A stretch of DNA of 64,000 nucleotides, taken from [Clostridium] hylemonae DSM 15053 (GTDB taxonomy: Bacteria; Bacillota; Clostridia; Lachnospirales; Lachnospiraceae). The stretch's first letter is position 1. Each line of letters opens with the position of its first letter. The stretch is taken from assembly GCF_008281175.1 (NCBI RefSeq), contig NZ_CP036524.1, forward strand, positions 682,001 through 746,000. The letters are read 5' to 3'. Of the stretch, positions 37,405-45,811 are shown in pieces. The notes beneath the pieces are model-generated. The model had not been told where the DNA came from. It did not search any database and worked only from the letters and a program-made list of their open reading frames with translations. Both the position numbers and the translations under genes were made by a program.

Positions 37405-38139
37405 ATGAAAGAGAACAAGTATGACAGTGACAGTTTTTTTAAAAAATACAGTGAGATGAGCCGGTCTCAGCAAGGATTAAAAGGAGCGGGAGAATGGTCC
37501 GAACTGCAGAAGGTGCTTCCGGATTTTCGGGGAAAGTGTGTGCTTGATCTCGGATGCGGGTACGGATGGCACTGTCTGTATGCGGCGCAAAACGGAGCAG
37601 AATACGTACTCGGCACGGATATTTCCGCAAAGATGCTGGAAACCGCCCGGGAGAAGAACAGTCATGAGAGGATCGAATACAGGCGCTGCGCCATGGAGGA
37701 TCTGGAGCTTCCGGATCATTCCTTTGACGTAGTCCTCAGCTCGCTGGCGTTTCATTATGTGAAGGAGTTTCAGCCGGTCGTGAAAAAGATAAGCCGGGTC
37801 TTGTCTCCCGGGGGCTTTTTTGTGTTCTCAGCGGAACATCCGGTATTTACCGCGTACGGCACTCAGGACTGGTACTATGATGAACAGGGGGAGATACTGC
37901 ATTTCCCTGTGGACAATTACTACTTTGAGGGAAAACGGGACGCAGTATTTCTCGGTGAGCCGGTCACAAAATACCACAGGACGCTGACCACGTATCTGAA
38001 TACACTTCTGGAAAATGGATTTGAGCTTCTTAATATCATCGAGCCGCAGCCGCCGGACGACATGCTGCATATTCCGGGAATGGCAGACGAGATGCGGCGT
38101 CCGATGATGCTTATCGTTAAGGCTGTTAAGAGAACGTAG
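37405..38139 (+). CDS. Class I SAM-dependent methyltransferase
   Basis: A 244-residue methyltransferase of the UbiE/Methyltransf_11 type: CVLDLGCGYGWHCLYA (SAM motif I), GTDISAKMLETAR, then SFDVVLSSLAFHYV and SPGGFFVFS. The substrate is unknown. ATG 37405 follows the GGDEF gene stop after one base, with AGGGGG as ribosome binding site, so the two genes are coupled. The longer frame from 37321 overlaps the upstream gene in another frame and is not credible. Confidence 0.82.
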   Translation: MKENKYDSDSFFKKYSEMSRSQQGLKGAGEWSELQKVLPDFRGKCVLDLGCGYGWHCLYAAQNGAEYVLGTDISAKMLETAREKNSHERIEYRRCAMEDLELPDHSFDVVLSSLAFHYVKEFQPVVKKISRVLSPGGFFVFSAEHPVFTAYGTQDWYYDEQGEILHFPVDNYYFEGKRDAVFLGEPVTKYHRTLTTYLNTLLENGFELLNIIEPQPPDDMLHIPGMADEMRRPMMLIVKAVKRT

Positions 38140-38156
38140 ATAATAACATGTACATA

Positions 38157-39899
38157 TCAGGACAGATGCCCCGGTTCAAAAGCCGGGGCATCGTTCTGCT
38201 TTGCGGCAAGTGTGCGGTGAGCCTGATATACTTTTTCCCGGCATTCCCTTAACAGCCCGGGGAATCCCGACCATTCCTCCAGCTCGGCATTCTGGGCCAG
38301 CTTCTCCTCCATCATATAAGCCTGTATGACGAGATGATAGTATAGCTGGGTATCTGCTTCGTCTGTACGGCATATGTCTGCCAGCAGTTCTGTGACGGTT
38401 CTGTATTTTTTCCAAAGATGTCTTGTGGCCATTTTCCTGGTATACGGAAGAAGCAGACAGTTAACTGCAAATGCCGCGGCGATTCCGGCCAGGATATAGC
38501 CAAGTCTGATGAGAAAGATATGCCCCACAGCCGGAAGACCGAACGCGGTCATGAACACGGCGCCGCCAAGCGCTCCGACGGTGGAGCAGGCGAAGGTCTG
38601 TGCATAGTCGGTGAAATAAAAAGATATATAGCCGGAGAGCATCATGGCGGCCGTGCGGCCTGCGGCGGAAGGTATGAGGGAATAAATGACTACGGATATA
38701 AGCCCTCCTGCGAGCGTGGCGGTGAGCCGCTTCTTCATTTTGACAGGGACGTCATCCGCATACGGCAGTGAGACGGAGGCCAGGGTGAACATAAGCCAGC
38801 GTCCGTGAGGGAGAGCCCAGAACTGCACGAGCAGCGCGGCGAAGGACAGAAGAAGAGCGGTCCTCAGGGCGTACACGGCCCGGACCGGACTTAAGCCGAG
38901 CGCCGCCTGTAGGCGTACTTTCAGAGAAAGGACAGTCCTGCGGTAATGGGTTCTGCGCTCCGGGTCTGTCATGTGAAGCATCCGGCCGCGTATGTAGAGT
39001 AGCGCCCTGGAGAACGGCTCGGACGCTCCGCTGCTGCCGGAGGGGAAGCTGCACTGCTCCCGGGGCGGCAGATGGCCGGCCTCCTGACAGAGAAAGGCAC
39101 GGAAGCTTTCCAGGACGGTCTCGGTATGGAGAAGGAGGCTGCGGTTCTGGAGCGAAAGATGATCCGGAAGTTCGCTGACAAGAAGGTAGAGATGCTCAAG
39201 CCCCCTGCCTGCGGCTATCATGGAGAAGGCAGCGTCGGAGACACAGAGGACTTTTCTGCGGCGCTCGTACACCATCTGGCTCAGCCGGCTGAGGCTGCGG
39301 TGCACATCGGCGGGGGAAGGGGGCTCTGACGATTCCCGGTTCTTACAGGCGATCAGAAGGAGTATGTCATCTATCATTTGCACGAGCACGTCTCTTGCAG
39401 TCTCCGCCGCCCGGTTCCGTCCCATAAACCACTGGTATAGGAGGATGGAGACTGCCCCTGTGAGCATACTGAGCAGCCTGCGCGGAAGCTGCCCTGCATC
39501 CGCCGGAGAGATGTATACGAGAAACAGATAGGACAAGATGTAGGGAAAATACATATGGCTTGAATATTCATAGGTAAATGCGTACAAAATGATAAGAATT
39601 GTGATAAAATTAACTGTAAAGGACCAAGGTGCAGAGAGGGTATTGACCCAGTAAGCGGCAAGCGCCATCCAGACGAGTACAGCCGCCTGGACAAACAGAT
39701 GCTTTACCGGGGAAGCGGTCATATCCCTTACCATGGAAGCGGACATCATGATAGTAAATATGACGCCGGTGATGGAATTCTCCGGACCGAATACAAGCTG
39801 GAAAATGTTTACATAGGCGATAATGAAGAGAAAGTTCAGCGTACTGAAACGGACTTTGTCCTTCGTTATTTTCGGCATATCCCAATTTTTTATGTTCAT
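38157..39899 (-). CDS. FUSC-family (aromatic acid exporter-like) membrane protein
   Basis: A protein of 580 residues with two sets of about five or six membrane segments separated by a cytoplasmic region, the ArAE/FUSC layout (MPKITKDKVRFSTLNFLFIIAYV at the start; RTALLLSFAALLVQFWALPHG and ALGGAVFMTAFGLPAVG in the second half). Such proteins export aromatic acids or other small organic compounds; the substrate here is unknown. I favour ATG 39899, which begins the conserved N-terminus, although AAAGGAG lies 13 bases before it; the frame extends to TTG 39932. It is divergent from the MarR regulator, with a large operator palindrome between them, so the regulator probably controls it. Confidence 0.82.
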   Translation of the reverse strand: MNIKNWDMPKITKDKVRFSTLNFLFIIAYVNIFQLVFGPENSITGVIFTIMMSASMVRDMTASPVKHLFVQAAVLVWMALAAYWVNTLSAPWSFTVNFITILIILYAFTYEYSSHMYFPYILSYLFLVYISPADAGQLPRRLLSMLTGAVSILLYQWFMGRNRAAETARDVLVQMIDDILLLIACKNRESSEPPSPADVHRSLSRLSQMVYERRRKVLCVSDAAFSMIAAGRGLEHLYLLVSELPDHLSLQNRSLLLHTETVLESFRAFLCQEAGHLPPREQCSFPSGSSGASEPFSRALLYIRGRMLHMTDPERRTHYRRTVLSLKVRLQAALGLSPVRAVYALRTALLLSFAALLVQFWALPHGRWLMFTLASVSLPYADDVPVKMKKRLTATLAGGLISVVIYSLIPSAAGRTAAMMLSGYISFYFTDYAQTFACSTVGALGGAVFMTAFGLPAVGHIFLIRLGYILAGIAAAFAVNCLLLPYTRKMATRHLWKKYRTVTELLADICRTDEADTQLYYHLVIQAYMMEEKLAQNAELEEWSGFPGLLRECREKVYQAHRTLAAKQNDAPAFEPGHLS

Positions 39900-39963
39900 T
39901 GATATACTGCATCTCCTTTTAGGTTGAAACAAATGTCTGTGTACCGTATAATTATATAAAATA

Positions 39964-39994
39964 TAAATAATATATGATAGTCATATATTATTTA
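39964..39994. promoter_or_regulatory. 14-base inverted repeat, probable MarR operator
   Basis: The sequence TAAATAATATATGA-TAG-TCATATATTATTTA has perfect 14-base arms (39964-39977 and 39981-39994) around 3 bases. It sits between the divergent FUSC and MarR genes, where a MarR dimer would block both promoters. Length and symmetry fit a MarR-family site. Confidence 0.75.
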
Positions 39995-40054
39995 CTAATA
40001 TACAAGAATAAAGATTAGCATTTTCAAATTCATTTGTCAATAAGGAGAAAAGAG

Positions 40055-40501
40055 ATGGAATCAGAAAAGACGTCGGAAAAATTTGTCCAGAACCTGCTTC
40101 TCGTTATGCCGAACTGGCATGCCAAGCTTGTGAGGCCGTTTAAAGATACGCTGAACAAAGAGATGAGCCTGGAGACATATTACTGTCTGGAGACGCTTAA
40201 GCTATGCGGCTGCGTCACGATGAGCGAGCTGGCGCGGCACCTTAAGGTGCCGAAGCAGCAGGTGACAAAATTGATCGACAAGCTGAGCGAGCATCAATTT
40301 GTAGAACGTGTATGCAGGGAGGAGGACAGGAGGGCGGTATGGATTCGGCTGACTCCGACCGCGGCATCCTATCTGGACGGATATTATCTGAAGAACAGGG
40401 CATTTATTACAGCGCTGGAAGAGCAGCTGACAGAGGAAGAGCTTCAGCGGCTCAACCGCGCTGTTGCGGACCTGAGTGAAATACTGCCCCGGCTCAGCTA
40501 G
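40055..40501 (+). CDS. MarR-family transcriptional regulator
   Basis: A 148-residue MarR-type winged-helix protein: MSELARHLKVPKQQVTKLIDKL is the helix-turn-helix, followed by the wing region VERVCREEDRRAVWIRLT with the conserved DRR. The flanking helices form the dimer interface. It presumably responds to a small aromatic ligand and represses the divergent FUSC exporter as well as itself. ATG 40055 is chosen because TAAGGAG lies about 7 bases upstream; the frame is open to TTG 40034. Its stop codon overlaps the end of the convergent glgB gene by four bases. Confidence 0.88.
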   Translation: MESEKTSEKFVQNLLLVMPNWHAKLVRPFKDTLNKEMSLETYYCLETLKLCGCVTMSELARHLKVPKQQVTKLIDKLSEHQFVERVCREEDRRAVWIRLTPTAASYLDGYYLKNRAFITALEEQLTEEELQRLNRAVADLSEILPRLS

Positions 40502-42285
40502 ACGATCAGATAATAGACCGCGCAGAAAGGGGACAGATCCAGCGGGATAAAGCCATTTTCAGGATGAAGGCTGCCGCTGCCGCATGGAGTATTGCCTCCG
40601 TAGATCTGTGCGTCGCTGCAAAGCAGGAGTCTGTACCGGGCGCTGTTATCCGCGGGAAGGAGATAGTGCTTCTGCGGCCTGCCGGAAAAATTAAAGACAG
40701 CTGCGACCCGTTCGTTCCCGTTGGTCCGCTCAAAGGCATAGATGCAGCGATCCTCCTGTGCGCAGTCGATCCAGGCAAAGCCTCTCTGGTCGTGGTCCAT
40801 GGCAGAGAATGCCGGATGGGACAGGTAGATCTCGCTTAAGTCTTTCATAAACCGGTGGAATGCATCGTGGATCGGATATGACAGTATATTCCAGTCTTGT
40901 TCACGTTTTTCATCCCATTCCCGCAGCTGTCCGAATTCATTTCCCATAAAGCTGAGCTTCTTGCCCGGATGGGCGTACATATACATATAAAATGCCCTTG
41001 CCTGGGGGAATTTGTCCTCATAGTCTCCGCTCATCTTCTGGAGGATGGCAGCCTTGCCGTGGACGACTTCGTCGTGGGACAGCGGCAGCAGGTAGGAATC
41101 GCTGTAATAGTAATGCATGGAAAAGGTAAGCTTGTGATAGTCCCGGCTTCTGTATTCCGGCGCCGTCATGAAATATTCAAGCGTATCGTTCATCCACCCC
41201 ATATCCCATTTATAGTCAAAGCCGAGGCCGCCTTCGTCTGCGCTTTTTGTCACCCCCGGATAGGAGGTGGAGTCTTCTGCTGAAAGAATTGCAGACGGAT
41301 GCATACCTTTCAGTCCCTGGTTCATCTCCCGGATGAATTCCACGGCAGTCTTATTTACCCCTCTGGCCGGATCGCCCTGCCAGTAGATGATGTTACTGAT
41401 CGCGTCCATCCGTATGCCGTCCGCGTGATATTCCGTGAGCCAGTAGTTTGCGGCGGACTGGAGAAAGCTTCTCACTTCCCCGCGGGAGTGCATGAAGTTT
41501 AAGCTGCCCCACTCGCTCCTGCCGACGTCGGCATGGGGATATTCATACAGGCTCGTTCCGTCGTATTGGGCGAGGGCGTAGCCGTCCACCGCAAAGTGTA
41601 CCGGGACGAAGTCCAGGATCACGCCGATGCCGTTCTGGTGGCAGAGATCGATGAATTCCATCAGCTGCCGCGCCGTGCCGTAGCGCGCGGTGGGACTGAA
41701 GAAGCCGGTGTTCTGGTAGCCCCATGACTCGTCGCACGGATGCTCGCTCAGCGGCATGATCTCCACATAATTGTAGTGATATTCTTTGAGATACGGAATG
41801 AGAAGTTCTGCCATTTCGGTGTAAGTATACCAGTCGTCTTCCACATCGGAAGGCTTTTTCCAGGAGCCGAAATGTATCTCGTATATATTAAGCGGTTTTG
41901 CTTTACAGTCTGTACGTTTTGACATCCAACGACAGTCGCGGAAACGGTGTTCTCCGAGACTGCGGACAATGGAGGCGCTGGCAGGGCGCAGTTCCATTCC
42001 GAATCCGTAAGGGTCACAGTGGTCGATAAAAGTGCCGTCCTGGCGGTAGACGCGGTATTTGTACATCATGCCCGGACCCGCGCTTTGTATATGACATTCC
42101 CAGAAGTTGCCGTCATATATCCGGTCCATATCATATTCATTCCAGCCGTTGAATTCGCCGATCACACTTATTTTACGGGCGGCGGGAGCGAACGTGCGGA
42201 AGGTGACGCCCCCGTTTTCCGGGTGGGCGCCGAGATATTTGTATGCGTCAAACACTTTTCCTGTATAGAAGCCGTAATAATCCAT
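40498..42285 (-). CDS. glgB: 1,4-alpha-glucan branching enzyme
   Basis: A 595-residue GH13 enzyme with an N-terminal carbohydrate-binding module (GVTFRTFAPAARKISVIGEFNGW) and the catalytic barrel: DFVPVHF (region I), GIRMDAISN with the nucleophile Asp294 (region II), ILSAEDSTSYP with the acid/base Glu, and LSHDEVVHGK (region IV). It forms alpha-1,6 branches in glycogen. The size is slightly short for the family because the extra N-terminal domain is absent. ATG 42285 has AGGAGAAAGC upstream. No other glg genes are adjacent, although malQ lies 7 kb away on the same strand. The gene end overlaps the convergent marR stop. Confidence 0.93.
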   Translation of the reverse strand: MDYYGFYTGKVFDAYKYLGAHPENGGVTFRTFAPAARKISVIGEFNGWNEYDMDRIYDGNFWECHIQSAGPGMMYKYRVYRQDGTFIDHCDPYGFGMELRPASASIVRSLGEHRFRDCRWMSKRTDCKAKPLNIYEIHFGSWKKPSDVEDDWYTYTEMAELLIPYLKEYHYNYVEIMPLSEHPCDESWGYQNTGFFSPTARYGTARQLMEFIDLCHQNGIGVILDFVPVHFAVDGYALAQYDGTSLYEYPHADVGRSEWGSLNFMHSRGEVRSFLQSAANYWLTEYHADGIRMDAISNIIYWQGDPARGVNKTAVEFIREMNQGLKGMHPSAILSAEDSTSYPGVTKSADEGGLGFDYKWDMGWMNDTLEYFMTAPEYRSRDYHKLTFSMHYYYSDSYLLPLSHDEVVHGKAAILQKMSGDYEDKFPQARAFYMYMYAHPGKKLSFMGNEFGQLREWDEKREQDWNILSYPIHDAFHRFMKDLSEIYLSHPAFSAMDHDQRGFAWIDCAQEDRCIYAFERTNGNERVAAVFNFSGRPQKHYLLPADNSARYRLLLCSDAQIYGGNTPCGSGSLHPENGFIPLDLSPFCAVYYLIV

Positions 42286-42456
42286 TTTGCTTTCTCCTGT
42301 TTATAATATTTGTTGCTTTCACTAATAGACAGCAGTTGTTTATTTTGTTTATAATAATTATACAGATAAAGAGAAATGGTATCCACCGCCGCTAAAGGAG
42401 AACAGTTGCTTAAACGACGGATGGAAAAAAGAGTTGTATAAAAGGAGAGGAAAGCT

Positions 42457-43008
42457 TTGGATCTGCGGATGGAAAAGACGGAAAAAGGGATCAAAAACGC
42501 ATTTATAGAACTGCGCTCCAGAAAACCACTGGAGAGAATAACCGTGAAAGAGCTCTGTGCGGGCGCCTGTATTAACAAATCTACCTTTTACGCTCATTAC
42601 AGAGATATTTACGACCTTTCAGATACGATGGAGGCAGAGATAGCAGAGTCGGTGACAAACAGCATCTCCCACCCGGAATATATTATCGAGAATCCGGCTG
42701 CTTTTACGCAGGAGCTCTTCCTTGCGTACCAGTCCCAGAGTTCGCTCACAAATACGGTGTTCTCGGGGGACCAGAGCAGCCACCTTTCTGACCGCATTGA
42801 AGAGAGCGTCAAGAAAATGTTGTTTGAGAAATATCCGCAGCACCGCGGCGATATGATGCTGGATATCGTGCTCAGCTACTGTATTCAGGGGGCATATCAC
42901 GCGTTCCATGGTAACAGACGGTACGACGCAGACGAGAGGATAGCGGTCATCGGCAGGATCACTGACAGCATAAGACCCCTGTACGAGGAATATTATTTGA
43001 ATAATTGA
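42457..43008 (+). CDS. TetR/AcrR-family transcriptional regulator
   Basis: A 183-residue regulator. Residues about 8-50 form the TetR DNA-binding domain (ITVKELCAGACINKSTFYAHYRDIYDL). The C-terminal helical domain (about 60-180) resembles the DhaS-type ligand-binding part. Start TTG 42457 has GGAGAGG 6 bases upstream, while the first ATG (42469) would be 18 bases away and would drop four residues. It lies divergent to glgB with a 171-base AT-rich gap, so it could regulate either neighbour. The target is unknown. Confidence 0.85.
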   Translation: MDLRMEKTEKGIKNAFIELRSRKPLERITVKELCAGACINKSTFYAHYRDIYDLSDTMEAEIAESVTNSISHPEYIIENPAAFTQELFLAYQSQSSLTNTVFSGDQSSHLSDRIEESVKKMLFEKYPQHRGDMMLDIVLSYCIQGAYHAFHGNRRYDADERIAVIGRITDSIRPLYEEYYLNN

Positions 43009-43084
43009 TTAAGGAGTATATTTTTTAACTGATTCGTGATATACTTAACACTATAATCAGGAGTATACATAAAAGGAGATCGTT

Positions 43085-43435
43085 ATGGAGTTTATAGATG
43101 TACTTATAAAGATGGAGATAGACCCGCAGGAGACGATACGGCGGTTCTGCCAGAACGAGGCGATGCTTAAGAAGTATCTGCTCAGATTCGGTGATGAAGC
43201 CACTTACCCGAATTTAGTGAAGGCGATAGAAGAGAAGGATCATGAGGAAATAGAGAAGTGTGCCCATACACTGAAGGGACTCTCGGCCAACCTTGGGATG
43301 AATAAGCTGAGTGAAAAGTGTGCGAAGATCGTAAGTGCCATGAGAGAAGGCGAATACGACAAACTGGACACCCTGTTTCCCGAGGTGGAAGCAGAGTATA
43401 AGCGCCTGAACGAATGTCTGGAAGAACTGAAATAA
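43085..43435 (+). CDS. Stand-alone Hpt (histidine phosphotransfer) protein
   Basis: A 116-residue all-helical Hpt protein with the phosphorylated histidine at His61 in CAHTLKGLSANLG. Hpt proteins relay phosphate from a receiver domain to another response regulator. AAAAGGAG precedes ATG 43085. It is not part of an operon. The nearest candidate donor is the hybrid kinase at 33541-36378, which has a receiver but no Hpt domain. That pairing is an inference. Confidence 0.87.
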   Translation: MEFIDVLIKMEIDPQETIRRFCQNEAMLKKYLLRFGDEATYPNLVKAIEEKDHEEIEKCAHTLKGLSANLGMNKLSEKCAKIVSAMREGEYDKLDTLFPEVEAEYKRLNECLEELK

Positions 43436-43461
43436 AAGGGGCATTGCGTAAGTGAAGAAAA

Positions 43462-43499
43462 GAGACTATGCATCAACAGTGCAGAGTCTCCTTTTTTTG
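43462..43499 (+). terminator. Terminator after the Hpt gene
   Basis: GAGACT (43462-43467) pairs with AGTCTC (43485-43490), with an inner GCA/TGC pair, followed by CTTTTTTT. The T-run points to an intrinsic terminator on the plus strand. Confidence 0.7.
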
Positions 43500-43554
43500 T
43501 TCAGATAACAGTTTTCCGAGTATCGGCTTTTCGGACAGGGACATGTCCGTACGG

Positions 43555-44373
43555 TCAGTCCGCCATGAATTTTTCAATTACGTGGAGGACGCCGTCCTCG
43601 TCGTTTGACTTCGTTATGTAGTCTGCTTTTTCCAGGACAAGAGGCTGGGCATTGGCCATGGCGACACCGAGACCGGCCGTCTCTATCATAGTTACGTCAT
43701 TATAGCCGTCCCCGCAGCATATCATTTCGTCCGCGGTCAGTCCGATGCCTGTCAGCAGGCGGAGGAGAGAATGGGCCTTATCAATACCCGGAGGCATGAT
43801 CTCCAGAAAAAACGGGTCCGACAGATATATATATAGATAAGAGCGGAACGCTTCCGCCGCCTCGGCCTTTACCTCCTGAATGATCTCAGGCCTGCCGGTG
43901 ATGAGAAACTTGTTGGGAGGAGCCGTAATGTGGGACGGAAAATCATCCACTGCTTTGAGCGGCATGTGATTGATGCGTGACTCCAGCTCGCTGTACTTGT
44001 TCGTACTTCCGCCGGAGAGCAGCGCATCAGAAGTGTAGCCGACGATATCTACGCCCCGGTCCCGGTACTTATTCACAATATCAAACAGAGGCGCGACGGC
44101 ATCCATCGGCAGTGTCTTGTTATAGATCACCTCTCTGCTGCGGCAGTCCGTGATCCTTCCGCCGTTGAACGAGAGGATGTAACTGCCGTAACGGTCCAGA
44201 TGGAGCTGCCTCGCCAGCGGCAGCACCCCCTGTGTAGGGCGCCCGCTGGCAAGCACTACTTTTTTGCCCTGCTCCTGTATCCGGATCAAAGCCTCAAGCG
44301 TCGGCCTTGAGATCTCCTTCCTGGAATTTGTCAAAGTACCGTCCAGATCTAAAGCTAAAATCTCATAACTCAT
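43555..44373 (-). CDS. Cof-type HAD-IIB sugar phosphatase family protein
   Basis: A 272-residue HAD hydrolase of the Cof/YidA type. Motif I is ALDLDGTLTNS, motif II VVLASGRPTQG, and motif III/IV ICCGDGYNDVTMIETA. A cap domain of subclass IIB lies between (about 85-190). Such enzymes dephosphorylate sugar phosphates or related small molecules; the exact substrate cannot be told. ATG 44373 has AAAGGAG on the minus strand. It follows murF after a REP-like palindrome, so it may be transcribed separately. Confidence 0.88.
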   Translation of the reverse strand: MSYEILALDLDGTLTNSRKEISRPTLEALIRIQEQGKKVVLASGRPTQGVLPLARQLHLDRYGSYILSFNGGRITDCRSREVIYNKTLPMDAVAPLFDIVNKYRDRGVDIVGYTSDALLSGGSTNKYSELESRINHMPLKAVDDFPSHITAPPNKFLITGRPEIIQEVKAEAAEAFRSYLYIYLSDPFFLEIMPPGIDKAHSLLRLLTGIGLTADEMICCGDGYNDVTMIETAGLGVAMANAQPLVLEKADYITKSNDEDGVLHVIEKFMAD

Positions 44374-44395
44374 GTGTAACTCCTTTAATTTTGAA

Positions 44396-44434
44396 AGGGG
44401 TCAGACCCCTCTGTGCAGCAGGGGTCTGACCCCT
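44396..44434. repeat. Perfect palindrome after murF, REP-like
   Basis: AGGGGTCAGACCCCT at 44396-44410 and AGGGGTCTGACCCCT at 44420-44434 are exact inverse complements over 15 bases with a 9-base loop; each arm is itself almost palindromic. The right arm reaches into the stop codon of murF. GGGGTC...GACCCC repeats resemble dispersed REP elements I recall from Lachnospiraceae. Confidence 0.6.
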
Positions 44435-45806
44435 ATGAAAATTTCTTGAGTTGTTCAACAATTTCAGGGAACTGCATTCCGTGCGACGCTTTCACAAGGA
44501 CGTTGTCCCCTTCTTTTATGATATGGTGCATCTCTGCCAGGAAATCTTGTTTCGCGGCAAACCAGTGTGTCTCTGTAGAAGCGCCCTTTGCGGCGCTTTC
44601 GGTGATCTCTTTCGCCAGATCTCCGATGCCGCACACAACGTCGATGCCGTGTTTTGCGGCGTATTCGCCGACTTCGCGGTGGAGTTCTTTTTCGTTGTTC
44701 CCAAGCTCGCCCATATTTCCGAGCACTGCGACTTTGCGTCCGATGGCCATGTCGAGTACGTCGATCGCCGCTTTTGTGGACACGGGATTGGCATTGTAGC
44801 AGTCGTCGAGTATCATGAGGCTGCCGGTAGAGATGATGTTATTTCGTCCGGGCAGCGTCGTATGTGCTTCGATGCCCGCCTTGATCTCATCTGCGGTAAG
44901 GCCGAGAGCAGCGCCGACGGCGGCGCCTGCCAGGGCGTTGGAGACCATATGGGCTCCCGGGGTGGGGATGAGGCAGTCAAAAGCTTCTCCGTCCGGCAGA
45001 TGTATCGTGCAGGCGGTTCCTTTTAATCCCATGGGCACAATGCCGGATGCGTAGCACTGGCAGTCTTCGTTCGTGCCGAACAGGACCGGGGTCACGCCTT
45101 TGACAGGCCCCATCTTTGAGAGCAGGTCGTCGTCCCCGTTGAGGATGATGCTGCCGCCGTTTTTCATATCCTGTATCATCTGGGACTTCTCCTGGAGGAT
45201 GCCTTCTCTTGTCTTGAAGAACTCCAGATGGGCGATACCGATATTAGTGATAACGCAGATGTCCGGGCTTGCGACCGACGACAGCCGGCGCATTTCCCCG
45301 AAATGATTTACTCCCATCTCCAGGATCACCACCTCATGGGATTCATCCATCTCAAATATAGTGATCGGGAGTCCCCATTCGTTGTTAAAATTCCCTAACG
45401 TCTTGTGCACCTTATATTTCTGTGACACGACGGAGGCGATCATTTCCTTTGTACTTGTCTTGCCGACGCTTCCTGTGATCCCGACTACCGTCACGTCAAA
45501 AGAATCCCGATACAGTTTGGCGATGTCCAGAAGCGCCTGGCCGGTGGACTCTACAAGAATATATGGAAAATCCGTATCACCGAGGTCCTCGTGGGACACA
45601 ACGCAGAGAGCGCCTTTTTCAATGGTATCAGGGATAAACTTGTGCGCATTGACATTCTCTCCGTCAATGGCGACAAACAGGTAATCCTTCTCAACTTTTC
45701 TGCTGTCGATCACAACGCCTGCCGCCTCGCGGCTTTTTTTACTCTCGTCGCCGTGGTAGGTCCCGTGACAGGCCTTCGCAATGTTTTCTAGTGTAAGGTT
45801 TTTCAT
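44433..45806 (-). CDS. murF: UDP-N-acetylmuramoyl-tripeptide--D-alanyl-D-alanine ligase
   Basis: A 457-residue Mur ligase that adds D-Ala-D-Ala to the peptidoglycan precursor in the cytoplasm. It has an N-terminal substrate domain (VVIDSRKVEKDYLFVAIDGE), the ATP loop GITGSVGKTSTKEMI, the ATPase region NNEWGLPITIFEMD and GVNHFGEM, and the C-terminal domain with LDDCYNANPVS and LGNMGELG. It is 5 bases downstream of ddl, which provides its D-Ala-D-Ala substrate, so these are one operon. ATG 45806 follows a GAGG-containing stretch of the ddl end. Confidence 0.93.
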   Translation of the reverse strand: MKNLTLENIAKACHGTYHGDESKKSREAAGVVIDSRKVEKDYLFVAIDGENVNAHKFIPDTIEKGALCVVSHEDLGDTDFPYILVESTGQALLDIAKLYRDSFDVTVVGITGSVGKTSTKEMIASVVSQKYKVHKTLGNFNNEWGLPITIFEMDESHEVVILEMGVNHFGEMRRLSSVASPDICVITNIGIAHLEFFKTREGILQEKSQMIQDMKNGGSIILNGDDDLLSKMGPVKGVTPVLFGTNEDCQCYASGIVPMGLKGTACTIHLPDGEAFDCLIPTPGAHMVSNALAGAAVGAALGLTADEIKAGIEAHTTLPGRNNIISTGSLMILDDCYNANPVSTKAAIDVLDMAIGRKVAVLGNMGELGNNEKELHREVGEYAAKHGIDVVCGIGDLAKEITESAAKGASTETHWFAAKQDFLAEMHHIIKEGDNVLVKASHGMQFPEIVEQLKKFS

Positions 45807-45811
45807 AGTTC

